Of a DNA stretch of 64,000 nucleotides, positions 1-9,837 are shown one piece after another. Below the pieces are notes generated by a model that saw only the letters and a list, made by a program, of their open reading frames with translations, searched no databases and was not told the origin of the DNA. The DNA comes from Cristatella mucedo (lineage: Eukaryota; Bryozoa; Phylactolaemata; Cristatellidae): NCBI GenBank assembly GCA_009760855.2, contig WPIO01000251.1:124001-188000 (forward strand). The letters are read 5' to 3'. Every line of letters starts with the position of its first letter. The stretch's first letter is position 1. The position numbers and the translations under genes are program-made.

Positions 1-424
1 TGACCCAAGGCTTTCTCAAGTTTAGTTGTATGTGAAGTGAGTATAGACCCACTGTCTTTTAAAATCACATGATCGACACTTTCCTTATTATTTTTAAACG
101 TCTCACAAAATTCTAATTTACTTTTTAGAAGAAACCCTGGCTCAACAGAAGTGTTTTGCATCTTTTGAAAGGGTTAACATATTTCTACAATGCATAATAA
201 TGAATCAGTTTGAATAAAACTGAAGTGATATACCGAAGCGAAATTTGACATTGACTTTTGCAGGTCATCAGAAAGTCAAAGTGGCACCATGGTTACGTCG
301 AAAGATAATGTTGCCTTTGTTGTTTGTGCAAATTTGCATGCCTTTCTGTCGATTAGTATATGAGAAATATCAATAACTGTGTTTTGAGGGAGATAACTCC
401 TATAGTATTCTTATAGGGGTGGGG

Positions 425-665
425 ATAGCACCCGCCATCTCTTTCTTGGCACCCTAAATATGCTGCAATAGAAGCGTGGTCGAATGGTTAATGGTATAAT
501 TCTCAATGACAACAAGCATAAAATGGTTAGACGTGACATGCACAGAATCAGCATGAAAGTATAGTTAGTGGCAGCATGCAGTGTCGGCACGAATAGGCAA
601 GCAAAGGACAAATCACATTAGCGCATTAAGTTTATTAATCACTGCAGCACATTGCGACAGTCCAA
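425..665 (-). mobile_element. LINE-A 3' UTR fragment
   Basis: The complement of the LINE-A 3' UTR is recognised by cgaatggttaatggta, gacatgcacagaatcagcat and ggacaaatcacattagcgc. A damaged terminal hairpin lies at about 425-460. No coding part is left. Confidence 0.6.
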
Positions 666-934
666 ACGGAAAATATGGATGAGTAGTCAGAATAAAAGTG
701 ACAGCTAATTATATGAGCCTGAATCATTTATTCTAGAGGTATGTCTAATTGGAGAACAGCAAATGACGTGGAACGAATCCTTTCGTACTTCACATATAAC
801 CGTCTGGTGGATGCGACCTGACCCCACACGATACGCTTCAACAGGATTGGGTTATTAAAATTTCAACAAACCCAGTACTTATTTGAAATACCAATCCCTG
901 TTCTTGTTCGTTAAAATAGGAGATAATGATTGAT

Positions 935-1045
935 GTCAAGGTTTGATGTCCATGGTTATGGGCTCGAGCCCTGTGGCATAGGTGAAGCGCCTGGATAGAG
1001 ATTAAGTTCTCTGAGGGTACCATAAAGTAAATTTTTATTTATTTA
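935..1045 (+). mobile_element. SINE-1 copy, 5' truncated
   Basis: B-box region gttatgggctcgagccc is followed by the shared tail ggtgaagcgcctggatagag and ttctctgagggtac, ending in an AT-rich run. The tRNA-like A-box part is missing. Confidence 0.65.
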
Positions 1046-2342
1046 TTTAACTTTGTTAATTAATAAGAATACCATGTGACGAATTGAACCTAGGTTTTAG
1101 GAGTGAAAAATACTTATGCACAGCTTCTAGACGTAGGCAAGGGTCAATGCTCATCGGTAATGCGTACTAACCTATCTTTGCATGCGGATGAATTATGTTG
1201 TTATAGTGACACAAATATATTGTACTGGTGTTACTATTGATTTGCTTACTTTTTTGTTTCTTAAGCTCTAGCGAGAGCGTTTTATGTCCTTGTTTAATAT
1301 GTAGAAAGCATCATACTTCTACAGATCATACTACTTCCTAGGTTTAGTTACAAGAAAGATATGCATGGATTAAGTGAATTTTACTTGATATAACAGTATT
1401 TACTTAGGTCCTGATTCTTTCAAGCTGCTTGATGAGCTGTTGTTATTCTACACTTTTCTTAGCAGTCACAATTTCTTCAGCTTAATTATATGAACGGGGT
1501 CATATTTAAAACTGACAAAAAACCATTAAGCATTTGCTTTCTTAATGACAATAGTAATACAACGTCGTTTGCGACTTTAATGTATCTCCGGATTCTTCCC
1601 AACTCACAGCAAGAGATTCAGAACGTAGGGGTAAGTTACATGCATAGTGCTAAGAATGCAAATGAAAACTAGTGAGGCATTCAATTGTATGCAAAGATAA
1701 ACACTGAGACGCCTAAGGCCGTTGGTTATTAAGACGTCCGGCTGATTACACGATCCAAATCATTTTAGATACGCATACAAAGCACATCGGAGTGAAAGAA
1801 GAAAAGTTCATTGGGTTGAAGGGTTAGCTGACCTAAACAGATACGTCATTGGCTAAGGCTTAGACTGAGACTTAAATGCAAGGGTCATAGCAGCTAATGT
1901 CTGAAGCAGGAAGTGGTTTCAAGACTTTTGAAGCACAGCTTTATGGCTCGATTGAAGAAAGATATAGATTCAGTGCGAGGGACGTTGAAATGACCAGATG
2001 CTGAGGAGCAGGGGGTGCAAGAGCTTAGCTTAGTTGCAAGGATATAGGATAGGTCGGCTGTAGCTCGCAGTTGAAGTGACCCTCAAGCCAGAATAAGGAT
2101 ATTAAGATTGATGTTATGCTCTTGTCTGAGCTAGTGAAGCTGAGGCAGAAGCGAGGCGGTGCGGCATCTAAACCATTGATGAACCAAATGAGCCGCCGAA
2201 TTGATTAAAGTTTCCAAAGCAATTAAGGGCGCAGACCGTCGGGTGGTTCTCGAGGATAGATGTACCAACTATTAGATTGCAAAACATTAAAGTTCAGTAA
2301 TGATATCAATATAAAAGGCACTCAGTCAATAATATAAAGCTT
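1046..2342. other. Unresolved DNA
   Basis: Apart from the weak exon candidate at 1481-1630, I see no gene or recognised repeat. 1700-2330 is less AT-rich than its surroundings (for example ctgaggagcagggggtgcaa) and could be an old unclassified repeat. Confidence 0.4.
1481..1630 (+). CDS. Weak candidate exon, unknown
   Basis: An open frame beginning after two possible acceptors (cttttcttag and atttcttcag) runs through NGVIFKTDKKPLSICFLNDN to a good donor (GTAGGG then GTAAGT). I do not recognise the protein. It is on the opposite strand from the Ig-like exon at 2623-2976. Its support is splice-site quality and an unbroken frame only, so chance is quite possible. Confidence 0.18.
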
Positions 2343-2478
2343 GCCGCGTTGGTTTGGCCCAGTGGTTAAGGTGCTCACCAAGGTCTTGCCGATGTCGTTA
2401 GCTCGAGCCTCGTGGCATATGTGAAGCGCCTGAATAAAGCTTAAGTTCTCTCAGGACGTTTTAAAAATGAATTAAATG
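2343..2478 (+). mobile_element. SINE-1 copy
   Basis: Head ttggtttggcccagtggtta resembles a tRNA A box, ttagctcgagcc is the B-box region, and gtgaagcgcctgaataaagc starts the LINE-A-like tail. It lies about 145 bp from the Ig-like exon, within the intron or flank downstream of it. Confidence 0.75.
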
Positions 2479-2622
2479 TTGTCTTATTTTGTAAATATTA
2501 GTTACAGCACCAGCAAAGCGGCAATGCTCGCAATAGGGCAGCATTTCTAATCTCAGTGTGCTCGAAATACATAAAAACTGTCAAAGAAGCTCTCTACTAA
2601 GCTTTTTTTTAAATGTACTTAC

Positions 2623-2976
2623 TGCGAACCGACAATGCAACGATTTGGGTTTCAGCTTTTAACATTTTTCCCGGTTCTACCAGGTATACAGTCGAGCACG
2701 TGTAGTTAGCCTCCAGAAGGCTTGTTGTTGGAACTGAAAACGTCACATTATTAAGGCTGCCGTGGCATCCGAAAACTTCCACGTTGCCTGAGAACCTTTT
2801 TTCGTCGGAGTTAAATACTTTTTTAGTAATGAAGCATTGTAATTTGCTAACATTTCTAGTCTGGTTGTAAGCTGTCAGTGACATGACCGCGACACCTTTC
2901 CGGGGAGTAACGCAGGTAAAAATTGTCCGGCTTCCAACGTACGGTGTCGAAGGATTTATGTATATATCCACAGATC
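2623..2976 (-). CDS. Ig-like extracellular domain exon (partial gene)
   Basis: The exon is bounded by acceptor tttatgttgtag and a strong donor (TCGCA then GTAAGTAC). It is 354 bp, phase 1 at both ends, the classic arrangement of shuffled Ig-domain exons. The 117 encoded residues contain Cys at 21, 47, 70 and 93. The last is in NYTCSTVY, like the Tyr-x-Cys of an Ig F strand, with 72 residues between Cys21 and Cys93. A G-strand-like ending (ETQIVALSV) follows. There are four N-glycosylation sequons (NQT, NVS, NVT, NYT). The usual core Trp after the first Cys is not seen, and the extra Cys pair could be a second disulfide. I infer part of a secreted or membrane Ig-superfamily protein. The partner may be the signal-peptide exon at 15583-15664. 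No transmembrane or cytoplasmic exon was recognised. Confidence 0.55.
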
Positions 2977-3076
2977 CTACAACATAAAATGAATTTAAGT
3001 GTGCATTTCCAATATAAATTAGACTTCCAAAGGACAAACAAGAACTTAAATCTATAACTGCACATAAACCTTTCAT

Positions 3077-4659
3077 AGTATATTTGAATAGACTTTATGA
3101 ATCATTCAAAAGTCTAGCAATTTTTACAATGTTTACACAACTGTTAGCAGATTAACAATTTTAGAGAAATGCGACGTACGTAAATTCAAATTTTTTACAG
3201 TAGTTATAAAATTATGTATGTACAAAGGAAAAGGAATTTTTTATTTCCTTCACCTGGTGGCTTCCTCTGCATTCCTAGAGATTAAAGGGTTCAGTATTTT
3301 ATTAGTGGGCCGCAGCAGTTTTCTTTAAAGTTTCAATGCACTAGAAGCTGCTTTGGCCCAGGCTCATTTAGTGGCAAAGTCAAATGTTATAGGATACTAT
3401 AATAAAATATATATTACAGCTATGCATTATGATAACATAACTTTTATAGACTGTAACATTACTCAGTACCTAGTCTTTGGGGCAATCTTAAGAATTCAAA
3501 TTTCTGCCTTCTACTCTTTTACCATTGATTTCTGATTACGCCAACTTGACTGCCACAATCTTGCTTCCAGGACTCGTAGTGGCTCATTAAAAAATCCCGT
3601 CAAGCAAGCATAGCCAGCATAACTAAAGTCCATGAACATTGCTAAAGTTCATGCGTAGGCCTGAAGTTACTGTGGGAACTAGCTTTCCAGACCACGACTA
3701 AGGAGTTGTGTAAACTGCACTTAAAAGTATGACGACAGTACCAGGCACAAAAGCCTGCTACCCCAGTCATACTACCTACCAGATAACCTCTTACACCACT
3801 AATACGTTCCCTTCAGCTAGCCTTAAGACGTATAATTTACAGCTGGAGTTGGCTATGAGTGATCAGTAGCGGGGCATGAAGTACTGATGTCAAAGATCAC
3901 TTTAGATTACCTGTTTCTAGGTTTTAGCCCAAGTTCATAAACTCCTAGGTTCCTAACAAGTGTAAAGATTCGTTAAAAATCTGCAGCAACTATCACAAAG
4001 TAAATGGGGGAGTAGGCGAATGTTTCCAAATGACGCTAAGCAGTATGGGGTTGGTATCATTCAGCTCCTTGGAACTCATCTAGGATGTCAAGCCGCTTTC
4101 AGTCTACGAAGTGCAATACGAAGTACAATGCACTCGATGCCACGAAAACGCCTGTAAGAATTGAATACCGTCATTTTTTGAAAAATCTCATACAATGTGC
4201 CCACCGAATAAAAATTATACTTCGTGTGGGCTAAAACAACGTAATAGAATAACTCTTATGAGCGTATGTGGTCTTTGCTATTAATAAACTAATGTAATTA
4301 ATATATTACTATTATTACTATTTTTAATATAATTTCGTGAATTTTCCTGCCAGCGAGTGTGTCAGTGTTTCTGCGTAAACAAAAGTCACCAATGGCAGCC
4401 TTACGCTAAGACATTTATGACGTTAATGGTAAAACTGCAGTGGTGCATTTAGATGTGCATCACGAAACAAATTAAATCAGATGCATCAATTTTGAGTTTG
4501 TATATTTTGCATCTAATTAATTGCTAATTTAATAATTCAGTTCAGGTACATTAAAACTAATTCCTAACTCTCGCGGTAATTTTGAAGCCATTTAAAAACA
4601 AGCTTCATTAAACTGCTGCCATTTTTTAGACGCTTGAATCGATTTCCCTGCGAATTTTT
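3077..4659. other. Unresolved DNA, no gene seen
   Basis: AT-rich sequence without convincing ORFs or recognised repeat families. It lies between the Ig-like exon and the AT palindrome, and would be intron if the Ig-like exon belongs to the gene starting at 15664. Confidence 0.4.
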
Positions 4660-4673
4660 TTAGTACGTGCTAC

Positions 4674-4709
<36 letters not shown>

Positions 4710-4718
4710 CACGTACTA

Positions 4719-4742
<24 letters not shown>
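4660..4742. repeat. (AT)n tract inside a perfect 13-bp inverted repeat
   Basis: ttagtacgtgcta (4660-4672) and its exact reverse complement tagcacgtactaa (4709-4721) flank about 16 AT units, and a second AT run follows to 4742. The whole can fold into a long cruciform. Confidence 0.9.
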
Positions 4743-4749
<7 letters not shown>

Positions 4750-5214
4750 TGTATCATATATACTTTCTGCATTTTTGAGTGCGCGTGTGTGCGAATGCGT
4801 ACAGTATTGTGTCCGAAATGTGGCGGTTGTAGAGGTTAGCCAGACACAAACACAAACTCGGCTATTATTATATTTTATACGTAGTTTTCAATTGGATGCA
4901 GCTTGATAGCTCGGTAACATAACTTGGAGTTATTCAAACACTGTCAACTGGAAATTTGAGCCCTTTTTAAGTACCTCACGTCAGAAATTTTAATAGCTTT
5001 GTCAGAGAGCTAAATCTCTTAGTATAAAAGGTTTATATGCTAGACTGGGCACCTTTTAGCTGTTCACTGACACTAAGGCCATCATTATCAATTGATATAT
5101 ACACGAAAGCTTATCCAGACAATCTATTTTAAAGTTTTTGTTTATAAAGCATTCACTTGCTGGGCATTAAAGTTTCAACTCGCGAAAGTCTTTTAGCACC
5201 CTCTATGTATTTGA
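4743..5214. other. Unresolved DNA
   Basis: No ORF, RNA gene or repeat recognised. Confidence 0.4.
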
Positions 5215-5475
5215 TCGCATCTAATTATCACAGCGTTTAGTGGGTCCATGTGATTCGTCCCTTAAGTGCCTATTCATGCTGACACTGCGTGCTGCCAGTA
5301 ATCATATTTTCATGCTGACCCTTTGTATGTCACCTCTAACCAGGCTATGCGTGTTGTCATTGAGCACGTTACCACTAACCACTCGATCGTGAATCCTTTT
5401 CAGCAAATTTAAATTGCCTAGAAAGACATTGAGGTCTCTCAGGGAGATATAACAAATGTATTATTATTACTAAAT
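5215..5475 (+). mobile_element. LINE-A 3' UTR with (ATT) tail
   Basis: gtttagtgggtccatgtgat, tcatgctgaccctttgtatg and the decayed hairpin taaattgcctagaaagacat run into tattattattacta. The coding part is absent. Confidence 0.75.
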
Positions 5476-6159
5476 GTTATTAGTGAACAATTTTAGTCTT
5501 AGCTAAAGATGTATACGCTATTCTTAGCTAAAGATGCATAGCTTTTCCTGTGCCATGTAAATGTTATTCTTAGCTCGTTCCTTTGTGTGCTTCCCAGTAC
5601 ATGATTTAGTGCCCACAGTTTATCAAAAGGATGACTAATGGGATGTCTTTTTACGCTTTTGCAATGCTGTCTAGCTTTCCTGTTTGTCATTACCTCTCAA
5701 TTATTGTTTCCATGATAATAATTTGTCAATGATTTAAATAGTGATTTTGTTTTCTTTGGATGCTATACTCTTATCAATTTTATTATTTTGAATTGCTTGC
5801 CTCTAGCTATTCGAATGCATTTTAAGGCAAAGACTGCAATCAATTAATTCTACAATGATAGCAGCCTGAAAACCCCAAACTTGGGGTGCCGCAAAAATGT
5901 AGTTGCTTTTTAACTTCATCTTTCACAAATCCCTTAGTGATAGCCCCTTGCAGAATTAACCCCTGGTGGTATTGATAAGCACGAGTATTCCTTCTAAGAT
6001 TGGAGCTTACATGAGCGCTATTGAGATTTGTGTTATGACTAATTAATTTGGCTCAGAGCAGTGTTTATTTATCCTTAGGATAGCAGTGTTTATTTATCTG
6101 TAGGATAAGACCAGCTTTATTTCCAAATACGCACTAAATGATGTAAGAAACAGCTGTGT
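5476..6159. other. Unresolved DNA
   Basis: AT-rich, with short ORFs only and no recognised family. Confidence 0.4.
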
Positions 6160-6555
6160 TTTAAGCATCTTTTTATATGCAGTCATGTCAGCGGACGTCA
6201 CACGTCCCCTGACATGACTCAATTTAAAAAGAAGCTTAAAACACGCGTAACTATTACATAATTCAGTGGTTCTTTGTGATTCGTCCATTGTGTGCATATG
6301 TATGCTTACACAGTGCTTGCGGATGTTACCACCAATCATTTGGTAAGGCTTTGGTTTGGTCCAGCGGTTAAGATGCTCTCTCCGACCACGTTCTGACTGG
6401 GGTCGTGGGCTCGAGCCCCGAGGCATATGTGAAGCGCCTGAATAGAGATTAAGTTCTCTTAGGGCGCTATATAAATGAATTATATTTATTAATTATATTT
6501 TCTGTACAGCATCTTTAAAGTTCAGTTATATGAGGGTGCTAAACAAATGAATTAT
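6160..6555 (+). mobile_element. LINE-A 3' end interrupted by SINE-1
   Basis: gacatgactcaatttaaaaa and gtggttctttgtgattcgtc are the end of the LINE-A ORF and its 3' UTR. At about 6346 a SINE-1 interrupts it. The remaining tail (tgtacagcatctttaaag to aatgaattattattg) resumes at about 6493. Confidence 0.6.
6346..6492 (+). mobile_element. SINE-1 copy, near full length
   Basis: tttggtttggtccagcggtt (A box), gtcgtgggctcgagccccg (B box), then tatgtgaagcgcctgaatag and ttctcttagggcgctatata. One of the cleanest copies, nested in LINE-A. The terminal hairpin arms AGCGCC and GGCGCT are intact. Confidence 0.85.
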
Positions 6556-7239
6556 TATTGCTGGTTTGCGATCGTCAGAGCTTAGTTGTAGGTTGACAGA
6601 GATTCTGTTCAAGGCTTGCTGGAATACCAATGGAGCAGGTAGATTACAGTAATCAAGCTCGCTTGAGTGGACAGAGCTGCTCACTTCTTCAGAGATTGGC
6701 AGGCCTTTTTTAAATGGATTTCCCGACTGACTAAGTGTTTTGTATTCTAATGCAGCTGGCTGATCACTCACGCTATATTCATCTGTTTGCAAACAATGTT
6801 TACGCTTCTCGACATGCAACTTGTGAAGAGCAATTGTGTTCTATTTTTCACCAATGTCTATGCCACAATAATGCTAAATAATGCTAAGCTGTTTATCAAA
6901 GATTCGTGTTGTCAGCTGGATGCATACCGGTATGCACATGATGATCCCCTTCAAATATGCAGGAAAAGTGGCTTTGAATAAAAATTATTCGTAGTTGACT
7001 CATCTCATTTAGTCTGAGACCTCGTCATTTGTAGCAACTTTGCTACATCCGTTACAGCTGAGCCCTTTCCACTGGGATTGCTAAACTATTAATAGTATAA
7101 CTCTCATCAGCAATAAATTTGATGTGACATGAATTGACGTTCTACAAAAGTATTTTTATATTAAATTATTACCAACCATGGAGCTTTATTATTTACATAC
7201 CTCTAATGTATGGTATTAATTTTTTCGTTTCCCTCAAGT
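6556..7239. other. Unresolved DNA
   Basis: Short ORFs on both strands (6526-6819 minus, 6787-6981 plus) with no recognisable product. Confidence 0.35.
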
Positions 7240-8093
7240 CATGTTATGTAATGGAGTGTTATGTAATATACTCTATTTTGGTCTGTAACTCTACAAAGCC
7301 ATAAACACTCTGTGGGTGTTACGCGAAAGATTTTTCCGTGGCTCACTTAAAGCCTAGCATCTTTTGGTACATATTTGATAGCCAACAGAATTCAATAAAA
7401 AAATAAATACAATTCATTTATATAGCGCCTCAAGAGAACTTAATCTCTATTCAGGCGCTTCACATATGCCTCTGGGCTCGAGCCCACGATCTCAGTCAGA
7501 CCTTGGTCGGGGCGAGCACCTTAACCGCTAGACCAAACCAACTCGGCGAGAATCCAACTCAAGCAATGAAGAGAAAGTGAGAAGCATAGCCGATTCTCGA
7601 TAGCAGCTGAGGTAGTGATTGGCATGAAAGTAGCAGCTCAAGGTGGCTACAAAGACTATGCCATAGTTGGCAGAAAGTGAGTAGATGTAGTTGCGTAATA
7701 ATTGTCTATGTGAGCTTGCCAGTCTAAGACCAGAAGAGCAAACTCTTCTTTCATCAACGGTCTTTAAGCGAAGGAATGAAAAACCTAATGTATCGTTCAT
7801 ACAGGACCTTAGGGCACAAGAAGGCTGAAACTGGTGCAGCAGTTCAGCTAGGTGTAAAGGAGCAATCCATGGCAGGCCTTGTGAATCAGCGTGAGAACTT
7901 TACTTGGTATCCGTTGGTTAACTGGGACCCCTTGAAACTTCTTAAGAAAATGATAACTATGAGTGAATCTATGGCTTTATTCACTAGCCTTGCAGCCACA
8001 TTCATCACTAGGTGGCTTGATGGTTTTTTCAGTATCCACACTAACATTACAACTTGGAAGGCAGCGCCATTGTTGAGCATTGAATCTTGGTAA
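7240..8093 (-). mobile_element. LINE-B 3' end interrupted by SINE-1
   Basis: Reverse strand carries the LINE-B 3' UTR (tgtaactctacaaagccata on the + strand) and the C-terminal RT region. The + strand words ttcagctaggtgtaaaggag and tctttaagcgaaggaatg are shared with the copies at 21995 and 36690. SINE-1 splits it at 7396-7549. Stops and frameshifts are many. Confidence 0.7.
7396..7549 (-). mobile_element. SINE-1 copy with target-site duplication
   Basis: The complement of the SINE-1 tail (tatagcgcctcaagagaact) and head (gcgagcaccttaaccgctag, accaaacca) is present. It is flanked by gaattcaa (7388-7395) and gaatccaa (7550-7557), a likely 8-bp target duplication with one change, inside LINE-B. 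Confidence 0.85.
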
Positions 8094-8106
8094 AACTAAA
8101 TATATA

Positions 8107-8275
8107 TATATGTCATTTGTATAGCACCCTAAGTAAACCTAATATCAACTCATTCGCTTTACATATGCCATTGGGCTTAAGCGCACGACCTCAATCATCA
8201 AACACATTCCCTTGAACATTGACCTTGATCGTCTAAAGCGAGCACCTTAACTACTGGGCTAAACCAGCGCAGCGA
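8107..8275 (-). mobile_element. SINE-1 variant copy
   Basis: atagcaccctaagtaaacct is a decayed tail and agcaccttaactactgggct the complement of the head. Between them lies an extra segment (acgacctcaatcatcaaaca, accttgatcgtc) also seen at 59735-59870, so this looks like a longer subfamily. Confidence 0.6.
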
Positions 8276-8429
8276 AACGATTTAACTTGTCATGGGGAAA
8301 CCTAGTCTGACTCCAAAATCTGAAAGCCTAACACTAAAATTTGGTTAGGTCAGAACGTCTCTATTAGAATTTGCACATAATCTAAGTGCTTTTTTTCCAA
8401 AGGGAACTTTGATTTAACGACCGCATCGC

Positions 8430-8940
8430 CTCCCCAGTTGAGTCTACCCTATTTTCAACTATGTAATATTGCAAAATTCCTCGCCCGATTAGACAGAGAC
8501 ACTTCAGCGAATTATCTCCTAAGTACTTTGTATTATCCAGTTTTGCTATTATTGTTTACTCCTTTCATATCTTCCAGCTGTTGCGTTATACGCTATAGCC
8601 GGTACAAAACTCTGCAGCCAGGTTGTCTATCGAGAGCATCACAGCGGCCACATCACACCGTTTCTCTCGTACCTGCACTAGCTCCTCACGAAGTAACGCA
8701 TTTATTTCAAGGTTTTGCCAGTCACTCTTAGGACCTTTCATTCTCTTGCTCCAGCCTGCCTATCAGAGCTACTCTCTAGTCAGGCTAGGCATCATACAGC
8801 TACCTCTTCCGACTTAAATTATCTAGCCACGCTTCTAAACAATCTCGAATCTTTCGGATACTGTGTCGTTAGTGCATATTCTCTCACATTCTGGAATTCA
8901 CTAAAGACTGACGTCACGATGTCCCTGACTTGACCACGAC
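8430..8940 (+). mobile_element. LINE-A reverse transcriptase C-terminal fragment
   Basis: Three overlapping frames give YFQLCNIAKFLARLDRDTSA, LAPACLSELLSSQARHHTAT and NNLESFGYCVVSAYSLTFWN. These correspond to the conserved LINE-A words FQLHNIAKIRACLDKDT, LAPAYLSDILPHQAKHRTT and LKSFGDRAFSSYAPKAWN. Heavily decayed. Confidence 0.75.
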
Positions 8941-8959
8941 TGATCGCTTCCCTAGCCTC

Positions 8960-9725
8960 TGTTCAACAAGATGTGCAAGATCTGAGATTCCATCCTTGTG
9001 GTGGTACCATTCCCTTTGGAATCCTGTCCCTCAATTCCGTGCGGCACCTCGATGTCAACATTGAAGCAAGCCACTAAAGACTTCGGTCTGAAGTTCTCAC
9101 TCCAATCGAAGAAGACAACTAGTCGTATAGACCCTCTTCACACTGTCCACCTACGATGCCTGGATATGCTGCTGCAACGCAAAAATAACATAATAAATAT
9201 TTCATTAGCCTCAGGTCACGTTCCAGCACCTATCAAAAAGGCTGTAGCCTTTTTGAAAGGTGCTGGAACGTGACCTGAGGCTAATCACTCCACAGAGTCA
9301 GTATTGCTTCGGGTGTATTAGGGCCTATTTAGGAAGGCAGACTTAGGTAGAGTATCTCGGCTTGTTTTGCATGATCTTTCGGCAGCTTTAAATACTTTCG
9401 ATCAAGTCCTTTTTTGGCGCCTCTCAACTCGCCTGAGCATCTAGCACTGCATTGCAATGATTTAGGTCCTGTCTCAGTGGGAGACTCTAAATTTTTGATG
9501 GTAATGGACGCAGATCATCCGAAGAACCTCTGAAGTATGGACTACTTTAGGGCTGTGTACGTGGCTCGGCTCTTATCACGGTTTATACACTCGCTCCTGC
9601 AGATGTGATTGCCAAGCAAAATCTAGGCTTTCACTTTTATGCAGACGACTCTCGGTTACACTTTCGCCTTGATCCCTCCCAGCCCTCAAGTGCCTCGAAT
9701 TCTCCTAACTCCTTTAACAATAATA
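8960..9725 (+). mobile_element. LINE-A RT N-terminal/palm fragment with fold-back
   Basis: Before the fold-back the frame reads ISLASGHVPAPIKKAV. After it come HSTESVLLRV, LGRVSRLVLHDLSAALNTFD and, decayed, the palm region around cttttatgcagacgactctc, where the second Asp of YADD is still visible. The stretch that normally lies between KKAV and NHSTES (compare 19680-19860) is missing and replaced by the inverted copy at 9204-9285. Because N-terminal RT sequence follows C-terminal RT sequence (8430-8940), these are two different insertions. Confidence 0.75.
9204..9285. repeat. 40-bp fold-back palindrome
   Basis: Arms 9204-9243 and 9246-9285 are reverse complements over 40 bases with one mismatch, separated by GT. 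The left arm is normal LINE-A coding sequence (SLASGHVPAPIKKA); the right arm is its inverted copy. Confidence 0.95.
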
Positions 9726-9837
9726 AGAACATACTTTACAAAGCCCCTCGGTGAACTCAGTCAAGCAAGGCATCAAATTCAGATTTCTGTCACTCACTTT
9801 TACGTCCTTTGATTCTGTGGCTCTAGCCTACCTATTA

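Noticed and set aside
6351-6440. Possible functional tRNA gene (good A- and B-box words)
   Set aside because: No complete acceptor stem. The same sequence recurs many times with a LINE-like tail, so it is a SINE head.
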